5,082 nt of DNA from Deltaproteobacteria bacterium (GCA_003520425.1 DOUU01000223.1:1-5082); one strand, 5' to 3'. Numbered from the stretch's first letter, positions 1 to 5,082 are shown. Numbers and translations: made by a program. The notes: generated from the sequence alone by a model not told the origin.

Positions 1-135
1 GCTGCTCGTTTTTCGCGGGGTTAGGCCCCTTCAGAGGCAGTTCGAACCGTGTGCAACGCTATGGATTTTGGGAACGACAAGGGCGCTTGCGCAAACTGGC
101 ATGCCTTGTGCGAAGATGGGGCGGCGAGGAACGGC

Positions 136-672
136 ATGAGCGAACCGGTACGCGAAGCCCGGGTGGCGAATGCGGGTCAACGTGGAGGACGGCCCGCCGG
201 CATTTTGCAGGACGGAATCGTGGCGGGAATGATCGGTGCAGCGATCGTGGCTCTCTGGTTCTTCGTCCTCGACATCGCGCGGGGGAAGCCGTTCTTCACA
301 CCGTCTTTGCTCGGCAACGCCCTTCTGCTGGGGAAAAGCGTGGAGCAAACCCAGGAAGTGAACGCGATCATGGTGTTCGCCTACACCGGTGTCCACGGAA
401 TCCTATTCTTGATCGCGGGAGTGGCGGTATCGTGGATGTTCCACCAAATCGAGCGCAACCCGCAGCTCGGCCTCGTTCTCTTGCTAATTTTCCTGCTCTT
501 CGAATCCATCCTCTTTGGCTTCGAGGTGACGCTGGTCCCTCACCTTGTCGGAGCCCTTGGAGCCTTCACGGTGGGTTTCGCGAATCTTCTTTCCGCCGGC
601 GGGATGTTCTGGTTCCTGATACGCCGGCACCCTGAGGCCCTAGCGCGCCTGCGAGCCGCCTGGCACGACTAG
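136..672 (+). CDS. Four-helix membrane protein of unknown function upstream of cox operon
   Basis: I cannot assign a function. The 178-residue product is a polytopic inner-membrane protein with about four hydrophobic helices (roughly residues 26-46, 77-101, 110-132 and 137-162). It has a hydrophilic N-terminus and a basic C-terminal tail (IRRHPEALARLRAAW, 162-176). Visible signatures are ALWFFVLD at the end of helix 1 (39-46) and GKPFFTPSLLG in the following loop (50-60). From memory these resemble an unnamed conserved membrane family, a recollection I could not check. I chose the ATG at 136 because GAGG at 126-129 sits 6 bases upstream. An in-frame ATG at 61 would add 25 hydrophilic, low-complexity-looking residues and lacks a good ribosome site. 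The gene is on the same strand as the oxidase operon but separated from coxB by 191 bases, so it may be a separate transcript. Helix count and reading frame are well supported; a link to the oxidase rests on position only. Confidence 0.75.
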   Translation: MSEPVREARVANAGQRGGRPAGILQDGIVAGMIGAAIVALWFFVLDIARGKPFFTPSLLGNALLLGKSVEQTQEVNAIMVFAYTGVHGILFLIAGVAVSWMFHQIERNPQLGLVLLLIFLLFESILFGFEVTLVPHLVGALGAFTVGFANLLSAGGMFWFLIRRHPEALARLRAAWHD

Positions 673-690
673 GTGGAGCGGCGTAGCGTT

Positions 691-721
691 ACAGGCCAGC
701 CTGTGGCCGAGTGCCTCTCGG
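691..721. repeat. Two adjacent small inverted repeats after the unknown membrane gene
   Basis: ACAGGC at 691-696 pairs with GCCTGT at 699-704 around a 2-base centre, more like a protein-binding palindrome than an RNA hairpin. CCGAG at 707-711 pairs with CTCGG at 717-721 around TGCCT, giving a 5-bp stem. They lie 18-50 bases after the stop at 670-672. No T-run follows, so a Rho-independent terminator is unlikely. Arms this short can arise by chance in GC-rich DNA. Confidence 0.3.
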
Positions 722-734
722 TGCGCAGCCAATG

Positions 735-751
735 TGCGACTGTCTGTCGCA
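735..751. repeat. Inverted repeat TGCGAC-N5-GTCGCA
   Basis: TGCGAC (735-740) and GTCGCA (746-751) form a perfect 6-bp stem with loop TGTCT. Flanking AA (731-732) and TT (752-753) could extend it after a 2-base bulge (733-734). It could be an RNA hairpin or an operator; the following bases are not T-rich. I do not recognise the factor. Confidence 0.3.
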
Positions 752-792
752 TTCCGGGTTCTGTCAGAGTCTGGTGAGGGTAGCGATCGAGC

Positions 793-806
793 GTTCCGAT
801 AGGAAC
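793..806. repeat. 14-bp palindrome GTTCC-GATA-GGAAC
   Basis: Perfect 5-bp arms GTTCC and GGAAC flank a 4-base centre, 57 bases upstream of the coxB start. The size and symmetry suit a dimeric repressor site or a short stem-loop. It does not match the FNR consensus (TTGAT-N4-ATCAA). No second copy was seen in the window. Confidence 0.3.
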
Positions 807-849
807 AGGCTGTGCAAGCGAAGGCTCGGACCGCTTCACTAAGGCATCC

Positions 850-855
850 AAGGAG
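850..855 (+). promoter_or_regulatory. Ribosome binding site AAGGAG that fixes the coxB GTG start
   Basis: AAGGAG lies 8 bases before GTG at 864. An in-frame TAA at 840-842 excludes any start further upstream, and the first in-frame ATG (codon 66) falls after the first membrane helix. The GTG start is therefore well supported. Confidence 0.85.
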
Positions 856-863
856 ATCACGGA

Positions 864-1577
864 GTGGGTCTCGAGAGTTGGCTTCCCAAAGCTGCGTCGA
901 GCTTCGCCGGCGACGTGGATTGGTTGCTTGGGTTCATCACATGGATTGTCGGCATCTGGTTTTTGGCGGCTGAAGGGATCCTGATTTTCTTTGTGCTGCG
1001 CTACCGACGGCGGCCCGGGGTCCGAGCGGCCTACGTCCCGGCGCGCCGGCTTCGCGCGATGGCCTTCGTCCTGGTGCCCTGCGCTGCAATTTTGGGCTTC
1101 GACTTGGTCATCGACGCGGTCGCCGCCCCCATCTGGCACCGAATCAAAGAGACGCTCCCTCCGGCGCAAGAGACGATCCGGATCACCGGCGAGCAGTGGG
1201 CCTGGCGCTTCCGACTCCCCGGTCCAGACGGCCGTCTCGATACTGCGGACGATATCGAGGTGGTAAACGAGCTCCACCTTCCCGTTGACGCTGTGGTTCA
1301 ATTCGAGCTTACGGCCAAGGATGTGATTCATTCGTTCTGGATGCCAGAAATGCGGCTCAAGCAGGACGCCGTGCCCGGCCGTACGATCCGCGGCTGGTTT
1401 CAGCCGACGCGGGTGGGTCATTACGAGATGGACTGCGCCCAGATCTGCGGCCTCGGCCATACCATGATGAAGGCGTCTGTGGTCGTGGAGAGTCGCGAGG
1501 CTTACGAGAGCTGGGTGCGGGAAAAGGCTGGCTCGGCGCAGGTGACCTCCAGAGAGGAAGGACCGGAAAGCCGATGA
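864..1577 (+). CDS. coxB: Cytochrome c oxidase subunit II (CuA subunit)
   Basis: Accepts electrons from cytochrome c at the binuclear CuA centre on the periplasmic side and passes them to heme a in subunit I. The 237-residue protein has two membrane helices (about 21-45 and 66-88) with a basic turn between them (RYRRR, 46-50), then a cupredoxin domain. Visible CuA ligands are H156 (in VIHSF), C191, C195, H199 and M202, within CAQICGLGHTMM. The aromatic electron-entry segment is GEQWAWRF (109-116). Oddities: the residue between the cysteines is Q193, where classical enzymes have Glu; there is no obvious cleavable signal peptide or lipobox; there is no C-terminal cytochrome c domain, so this is not a caa3 type. 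The usual Glu just before helix 2 (K-pathway entrance) aligns with A65, next to R64. A Glu lies inside helix 1 (E37). It starts at GTG with a strong ribosome site and overlaps coxA by ATGA. Confidence 0.96.
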   Translation: MGLESWLPKAASSFAGDVDWLLGFITWIVGIWFLAAEGILIFFVLRYRRRPGVRAAYVPARRLRAMAFVLVPCAAILGFDLVIDAVAAPIWHRIKETLPPAQETIRITGEQWAWRFRLPGPDGRLDTADDIEVVNELHLPVDAVVQFELTAKDVIHSFWMPEMRLKQDAVPGRTIRGWFQPTRVGHYEMDCAQICGLGHTMMKASVVVESREAYESWVREKAGSAQVTSREEGPESR

Positions 1578-3271
1578 CCCACCCGGTTCCGGCATCCCAC
1601 GACGCGTCCCTTGCCCATGCCCAAAGCTTCTGGCGTACCTGGGTCTTCTCCACCGATCACAAGACGATCGCAAAGCAGTACATGTTCACGGGTCTCGCAC
1701 TGGCGCTCGTCGGCGGTTTTCTCGCCTATGTGATCCGCATGCAGCTTGCGAGTCCGGGGCGCCCCGTGCCCGGGTACGGGGCCGTTGGACCGGGCCAGTA
1801 CAATGCCGTGGTCACTCTCCACGGCACGATCATGATCTTCTGGGTGGCGATGCCGATCCTGCTGGCCGGGCTTGGCAACTTTCTGATTCCCCTCATGATC
1901 GGCGCCCGCGACATGGCCTTTCCGCGCCTCAACATGCTTTCCTATTGGATCTTTTTCATCTCTACGGTCATCTTGCTGGTGTCGTTCTTCGTGCCCGGCG
2001 GCGCCGCAGCGGGGGGATGGACCACCTACCCTCCCCTCTCCGACCGGGCCATAAACTCTGGTGTCGACCTCGGCGTCACGCTCTGGATCCTCGCCGTCGC
2101 GCTCGAGTTCGCAGCCTTCCTGATGGGCGGAATCAACTTCATCGTCACAGCGATCAACAACCGAGCGCCGGGGATGCGACTGTTCGACATGCCGCTCATG
2201 GTCTGGATGGAGGTTGCCGCGAGCATCATCTTTCTATTCTCGGTGGGTCCGTTGATCGCCGGGGCCGTTCTCCTGCTGCTGGATCGAACGGCGAACACCG
2301 GCTTCTACGACCCGGCGCGCGGGGGGGACCCTCTGCTGTTCCAGCATCTGTTCTGGTTCTTCGGTCATCCTGAGGTGTATGTGATCCTGCTGCCTGGCTT
2401 TGGCGCTGTGGCCGAGATCCTGCCGGTGTTTGCCCGCAAGCCTGTATTTGGCTACCGGATGATTGTCTACTCGACGATCGTCACCGGGGTGCTTTCCTTC
2501 ATCGTCTGGGCGCACCACCAATTTGTGGCTGGAATCGACCCGCGTCTTGCCACCCCGTTCAGCATTACTACGATCCTCATCTCTGTGCCGATCGGGATCA
2601 CGCTGTTTGCGTTCATCGCCACACTCTGGCGCGGTTCGATCACGCTGCAGACCCCAATGCTCTTTGCTCTGGGGATGATCGCGGTCTTCCTGCTCGGCGG
2701 AGTCACGGGAATTCACAACGGCGTACCGGCGACCGACATCTACATCCACGATACCTACTTTGTGGTGGCGCATTTCCACTATGCCCTGATCCCATCGGTG
2801 TTCTTCGCTTTCTTCGCGGCCTTCTATTACTGGTTCCCGAAAATGTTCGGGCGGCGGACGAACGAGTGGCTAGGCCAGCTCCACTTCTGGGGCACCTTCG
2901 TCTTCATGAACGTGACCTTCTTCTCGATGTTCCTGCTCGGCCTCATGGGTCACCACCGACGAATCTCAAACCCGCATTTCTTTGAGGCCTTGCGGACGCC
3001 GGAGGCGGACCGGCTGCAATGGATCGCTACGATAGGAGCCCTTGGCTTGCTCGCCGCGCAGATTGCATTGATCGCGAACCTGATCCTTTCGCTCACGCGT
3101 GGAGTCCGGGCCGAGAGGAATCCGTGGCGCGCCAACACCCTCGAATGGACGGTTGAGTCGCCGCCGCCTCACGGCAACTTCGCGACTCTCCCATTGGTGC
3201 GGCGCGGCCCGTACGAGTACAGCGCACCGGGTCGGTCCGAGGATTACCTGCCTCAGGACGCTCCGGCGTAG
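1574..3271 (+). CDS. coxA: Cytochrome c oxidase subunit I, A-type, lacking canonical K-pathway residues
   Basis: Catalytic subunit reducing O2 to water at heme a3-CuB and pumping protons across the inner membrane. At 565 residues with about twelve helices it is full length. Heme a ligands are H83 (in HGTIMIFW) and H402; the heme a3 ligand is H400 (VVAHFHY). CuB ligands are H265, H314 and H315, with cross-linking Y269 in GHPEVY. The Mg site pair is H392-D393 and the propionate arginines are R462-R463. D-pathway residues are intact: N102, D113, N120 and E267, the last placing it in the A1 subtype. The K pathway is not: the usual VPTGIK reads VPIGIT (338-343), so Lys is T343 and Thr is I340, and the pathway Ser is A280. 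Q316 follows the CuB histidine pair where Met is usual. The C-terminal TLEWTVESPPP (522-532) is typical. The start overlaps the coxB stop (ATGA, 1574-1577) with purine-rich ribosome-site sequence at 1555-1570. Confidence 0.98.
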   Translation: MTHPVPASHDASLAHAQSFWRTWVFSTDHKTIAKQYMFTGLALALVGGFLAYVIRMQLASPGRPVPGYGAVGPGQYNAVVTLHGTIMIFWVAMPILLAGLGNFLIPLMIGARDMAFPRLNMLSYWIFFISTVILLVSFFVPGGAAAGGWTTYPPLSDRAINSGVDLGVTLWILAVALEFAAFLMGGINFIVTAINNRAPGMRLFDMPLMVWMEVAASIIFLFSVGPLIAGAVLLLLDRTANTGFYDPARGGDPLLFQHLFWFFGHPEVYVILLPGFGAVAEILPVFARKPVFGYRMIVYSTIVTGVLSFIVWAHHQFVAGIDPRLATPFSITTILISVPIGITLFAFIATLWRGSITLQTPMLFALGMIAVFLLGGVTGIHNGVPATDIYIHDTYFVVAHFHYALIPSVFFAFFAAFYYWFPKMFGRRTNEWLGQLHFWGTFVFMNVTFFSMFLLGLMGHHRRISNPHFFEALRTPEADRLQWIATIGALGLLAAQIALIANLILSLTRGVRAERNPWRANTLEWTVESPPPHGNFATLPLVRRGPYEYSAPGRSEDYLPQDAPA

Positions 3272-3285
3272 GCCGAGGAAGCCGC

Positions 3286-3864
3286 ATGCAGTACGCGCGC
3301 GCCGCGCACATTGAGCACGAGAGCACCGAGGTCCCGACCGGTCGGCTGGGCATGTGGTGGTTCCTGGCTTCGGAGATCGTGATCTTTGGTGGCCTGATCA
3401 CGATTTATGTACTGTTCCGCTGGCGCCACCCCGAGTGGGGCGCCGAATCGTCGCATACCATCAACGCGGCGGGCGGTTTCAATACGCTCGTGCTGCTCAC
3501 GAGCAGTCTGACGGTCGTTCTTGCGCACAAGGCGGTTTCCGAGGGGAAGCTCGGAGAGGCCGCACGGCTGCTCGGTTTTACATTGCTGGGCGGAGCTGTT
3601 TTCCTTTGTGTCAAGGTCTTCGAATACACCCACGAAATCCGTGAGGGCTTCCTGCCAGCGCGGAGCCTGTTCTGGTCCTTCTACTACACAATGACGGGAT
3701 TGCATGCGCTCCACGTCTTGGGCGGGATGGTCGCGATTGCGTGTGTCCTCGTGGCCGTGAGGCGGGGAAAAATCCCACATCGTGTCGAGTACGTGGGAAT
3801 TTACTGGCATTTCGTAGATGTCGTCTGGATTTTCTTGTTCCCGCTTCTGTACCTGACTTCGTGA
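3286..3864 (+). CDS. coxC: Cytochrome c oxidase subunit III (five-helix form)
   Basis: Metal-free structural subunit that in this family stabilises subunit I and supports proton uptake into the D pathway. The 192-residue length and five helices (about 23-45, 63-83, 93-115, 132-158 and 172-191) fit the short bacterial form lacking the first two helices of the seven-helix protein. Family marks: FLASE in helix 1 with E30, the position of the carbodiimide-reactive Glu; NTLVLLTSS (66-74); KVFEYTHEI (110-118) with E113; YYTMTGLHALHV (133-144) with H140 and H143; and the C-terminal YWHFVDVVWIFLF (173-185). All are conserved, so this is the canonical subunit III. ATG at 3286 has GAGG at 3275-3278, 7 bases upstream, and lies 14 bases after the coxA stop, so it is co-transcribed with coxA. 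Confidence 0.96.
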   Translation: MQYARAAHIEHESTEVPTGRLGMWWFLASEIVIFGGLITIYVLFRWRHPEWGAESSHTINAAGGFNTLVLLTSSLTVVLAHKAVSEGKLGEAARLLGFTLLGGAVFLCVKVFEYTHEIREGFLPARSLFWSFYYTMTGLHALHVLGGMVAIACVLVAVRRGKIPHRVEYVGIYWHFVDVVWIFLFPLLYLTS

Positions 3865-3874
3865 GGAAAGAACG

Positions 3875-4177
3875 GTGGTGGCAAGCGACGTCGAGGCCGG
3901 GCATCCGAACTACGTAGCGATTTGGGGCATTCTTGTAGCTGCACTCATCGTGTCGCTTCTGATGGCCGGCATGAAGCTACCCGTTGTGACGCTGGTTCTG
4001 ATCTTCTCTGTCGCCATCGTGAAGGCGTGGCTTGTCGCCGCCTATTTCATGCATCTCAAGTACGAACCCTTCTTTGTGCTCCTTGTCGTATTCGCAGGTC
4101 TTGCGTGCTTGTATTTCCTCTTCGTGGGTCTTGTTCCAGACGTGGTGTTCCACGCGGCTTCGGCAGTCGGCCCGTGA
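3875..4177 (+). CDS. Cytochrome c oxidase subunit IV, bacterial COX4_pro type
   Basis: Small accessory subunit of bacterial aa3/caa3 oxidases, thought to help assembly or stability of the complex; it carries no redox centre. The 100-residue protein has three predicted helices (about 12-31, 36-60 and 67-88). The family pattern is clear: HPNYVAIWGIL near the N-terminus (10-20), then AIVKAWLVAAYFMHLKYE (47-64) with K50, H60 and K62. Two GTG codons are adjacent (3875 and 3878). I chose the first because GAGG at 3863-3866, overlapping the coxC stop, is 8 bases upstream; the second would shorten the protein by one residue. The gap to coxC is 10 bases and the end overlaps the next gene by GTGA, so it is embedded in the oxidase operon. 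Called ctaF or coxD in other bacteria; I leave the symbol blank because naming varies. Confidence 0.9.
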   Translation: MVASDVEAGHPNYVAIWGILVAALIVSLLMAGMKLPVVTLVLIFSVAIVKAWLVAAYFMHLKYEPFFVLLVVFAGLACLYFLFVGLVPDVVFHAASAVGP

Positions 4178-4743
4178 ACGCGCCGGTCAGAGCGGGGGGA
4201 GGGCAACTCGTCCCGAGCGGCGTGCTCGGAATGGCCATCTTCTTGGCCACGGAGCTAATGTTCTTTACAGCGCTCGTGTCGGCTCTCCTGGTGCTGAGGG
4301 CCGGTGCCGTCGATTGGCCTCCCGAGGGTCAACCGCGGCTCCCGATCGCGGCGACAGGAGTGAACACAGCCTTCTTGCTGCTCTCGGCGATTGCCTTTGA
4401 GCGCGGCGCTCGCCAGCAGCACGACCATCGCGCACTCTCCCGCGGTCTCGCCGGTGCCTTCGCGCTGGGTTCACTCTTCGTCTTGCTCCAGGGGGTGGAG
4501 TGGGTGCGCCTGATTGGGTTCGGGCTCACGGCCCACTCAAGCCTTTACGGGGCGATGTTCTACGTGATTGTAGGTGCGCACGCCACGCACGTGCTGGTCG
4601 CCCTGGCCGCGGTTGGCTTCGCCCTTCGCTGCGCCCGCCGTGGACATCTCGCAGGATGGGCGGAGCTCGCGCCGTACCGGATGTATTGGTTCTTCGTGGT
4701 TGGGATCTGGCCCCCTCTTTATGGGTTGGTGTATTGGGCGTGA
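4174..4743 (+). CDS. Second, divergent cytochrome c oxidase subunit III homologue (CoxP-like)
   Basis: A 189-residue protein with five helices (about 16-41, 58-77, 91-113, 124-153 and 169-188) and the subunit III plan. Marks include GMAIFLATELMFF (19-31), with E27 at the carbodiimide-reactive Glu position, GVNTAFLLLSA (62-72), LLQGVEWVRL (104-113) with E109, and FYVIVGAHATHV (129-140) with H136 and H139. The last helix diverges: YWFFVVGIWPPLYGL (171-185) lacks the His and Asp of the canonical YWHFVDVVW in CoxC. The order II-I-III-III' recalls coxMNOP of Bradyrhizobium japonicum, where CoxO and CoxP are both subunit III homologues. Inference: both could sit in one complex, or this one could serve assembly. 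GTG at 4174 overlaps the preceding stop (GTGA). No good ribosome site is seen, so translation probably depends on coupling. The frame stays open to 3922, but that extension is the shadow of the previous gene; ATG at 4231 would remove part of helix 1. Confidence 0.88.
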   Translation: MNAPVRAGGGQLVPSGVLGMAIFLATELMFFTALVSALLVLRAGAVDWPPEGQPRLPIAATGVNTAFLLLSAIAFERGARQQHDHRALSRGLAGAFALGSLFVLLQGVEWVRLIGFGLTAHSSLYGAMFYVIVGAHATHVLVALAAVGFALRCARRGHLAGWAELAPYRMYWFFVVGIWPPLYGLVYWA

Positions 4744-5057
4744 GCAACTGGGCGCGTGATTGGGAACGATCTGCGCTTCGCCAAGCTGCAATTCTTGCCG
4801 CGGGCTCCATGCTGCCCACCGCGCGGAGCGCCGCCGCATGCGCCATGTGCCTGTCTTCGAAGGGAGCGCAGCGTGACGCCTACTACCTTACGACCCTGAT
4901 CCTCCTCGCCGTTCCGCTCGGGATTGTCGGAACTGTCGCCTTTTGGCTCTACCGGGCGGCCCGGGCGAGCCGAGCCGACAGCTCGAGTCGAGAAGCTGCC
5001 GCCCAACTACGCCACGCAACGCCATGCGGGACGCACCCGCCGGAGGAACGGCGGTGA
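4740..5057 (+). CDS. Small membrane-anchored CxxC protein at the end of the cox cluster
   Basis: Function unknown. The 105-residue product has a basic amphipathic N-terminus, then a weakly hydrophobic stretch ending AAACAMC (about 16-37) that looks like a signal peptide or anchor. C34 and C37 form a CxxC pair. After a short polar loop (LSSKGAQRD, 38-46) comes one strong membrane helix (about 48-71), then a basic polar tail to residue 105 with a third cysteine, C96. From memory, small ACxxC-plus-helix proteins occur in oxidase clusters of several phyla, but I cannot name the family. The cysteines could bind Cu or heme, or act as a thiol pair; this is inference. GTG at 4740 overlaps the preceding stop (GTGA, 4740-4743), matching the coupling style of the operon. 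A later ATG at 4809 would start just before the cysteines and lose the leader. The proline- and arginine-rich tail is the least certain part. Confidence 0.65.
   Translation: MSNWARDWERSALRQAAILAAGSMLPTARSAAACAMCLSSKGAQRDAYYLTTLILLAVPLGIVGTVAFWLYRAARASRADSSSREAAAQLRHATPCGTHPPEERR
5042..5046 (+). promoter_or_regulatory. Ribosome binding site GGAGG for the gene at the window edge
   Basis: GGAGG lies 7 bases before GTG at 5054, inside the end of the CxxC protein gene. It is among the strongest ribosome-site matches in the window and is the main evidence that another gene starts here. Confidence 0.6.
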
Positions 5058-5082
5058 TCCGCGGATTCGCATGTTCCGAAGC
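5054..5082 (+). CDS. Start of a further operon gene, cut by the window end
   Basis: Only nine complete codons are present (MIRGFACSE), so no function can be given. The GTG start overlaps the stop of the CxxC gene (GTGA, 5054-5057), repeating the junctions at 4174 and 4740, and GGAGG lies 7 bases upstream. The frame is open to the edge. A cox assembly factor, such as an SCO or Cox11-type protein, would suit the location, but nothing in the visible residues shows that. An ATG at 5071 in another frame is an alternative with weaker ribosome-site support. Confidence 0.5.

Larger units (their letters stand above)
673..863 (+). promoter_or_regulatory. Intergenic leader of the cox operon with clustered inverted repeats
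   Basis: I see no gene in this 191-base gap before coxB. It is rich in short perfect inverted repeats: 691-704, 707-721, 735-751 and 793-806. There is also an imperfect hairpin at 812-839 (AAGCG at 816-820 with CGCTT at 832-836, extended by GTG/CAC across one bulged base) ending about 10 bases before the coxB ribosome site. None is followed by a T-run, so none is a convincing intrinsic terminator. I could not pick out a clear sigma-70 -35/-10 pair. The gap is the most likely place for the promoter and any regulatory site of the oxidase operon, but this is inferred from gene spacing. Confidence 0.4.

Noticed and set aside
17..29. GGGG-TTAGG-CCCC hairpin as a terminator for an upstream gene
   Set aside because: The stem has only 4 bp and no T-run follows. 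The in-frame TAG at 22-24 could end an upstream gene, but only seven codons are visible, too few to call.
36..55. TTCGAAC resembling a tRNA T-loop
   Set aside because: The flanking five bases on each side do not pair (GGCAG against CGTGT), and no acceptor, anticodon or D-arm can be built around it.
51..635. Alternative + strand frame overlapping the unknown membrane protein
   Set aside because: Its translation is Arg-rich with no hydrophobic pattern, while the frame starting at 136 gives clean membrane helices and has a ribosome site.
669..1673. Long open frame on the - strand (334 codons) opposite coxB
   Set aside because: It lies opposite the clearly conserved coxB and the start of coxA; its translation is rich in Arg, His, Pro and Ser with no recognisable domain, as expected for the shadow of a GC-rich gene.
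2234..2779. Open frame on the - strand (181 codons) opposite coxA
   Set aside because: It falls entirely within conserved coxA, has highly charged low-complexity composition, and shows no family motif.
1574..3271. Possibility that coxA is a decayed copy because the K-pathway Lys is absent
   Set aside because: The frame is intact over 565 codons with all metal ligands and D-pathway residues, and the neighbouring subunit genes are also intact, so a functional variant is more likely than a pseudogene.
864..5082. Possibility that this is a mobile element, CRISPR or defence locus
   Set aside because: No transposase, integrase, direct-repeat array, terminal repeats or defence domains are visible; every gene from 864 to 4743 belongs to the respiratory oxidase.

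Overview
The window is a bacterial stretch of moderately high GC (about 60% by eye). It is dominated by one compact + strand operon for an aa3-type (heme-copper, A-family) cytochrome c oxidase. Little in the sequence fixes the taxonomy. GC level, frequent GTG starts and the protein styles suit a Myxococcota/deltaproteobacterial, Acidobacteriota or alphaproteobacterial-type genome, but this is only an impression.

Layout. 1-135: short upstream DNA with no supportable gene. 136-672: a four-helix membrane protein of unknown function. 673-863: a 191-base gap with several small inverted repeats, probably the leader of the oxidase operon. 864-1577: coxB (subunit II, CuA). 1574-3271: coxA (subunit I, heme a / heme a3-CuB). 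3286-3864: coxC (subunit III, five-helix form). 3875-4177: small subunit IV (COX4_pro type). 4174-4743: a second, divergent subunit III homologue. 4740-5057: a small membrane-anchored CxxC protein. 5054-5082: the first codons of a further gene cut by the window edge. Most junctions from coxB onward are stop/start overlaps (ATGA or GTGA) or gaps of 10-14 bases, so the block should be one translationally coupled unit.

How the genes work together. CoxB receives electrons at CuA and passes them to heme a and the heme a3-CuB centre in CoxA, where O2 is reduced and protons are pumped. CoxC, the small subunit IV and the second subunit III homologue are expected to complete the membrane complex. The order II-I-III-(IV)-III' recalls the alternative oxidase operon coxMNOP of Bradyrhizobium japonicum, which also carries two subunit III homologues. 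No heme a synthesis or Cu-insertion genes (cox10/ctaB, cox15, cox11/ctaG, sco) and no cytochrome c are visible; they may lie outside.

Most notable observation. CoxA keeps every metal ligand and the D-pathway residues (N102, D113, N120, E267), but the canonical K-pathway residues are all replaced. The Lys is Thr343, the Thr is Ile340 and the Ser is Ala280; in CoxB the entrance Glu position is Ala65, next to Arg64. This looks like an A-type oxidase without a classical K channel. The second subunit III, the CxxC protein and the unknown membrane protein upstream are the other points worth following.
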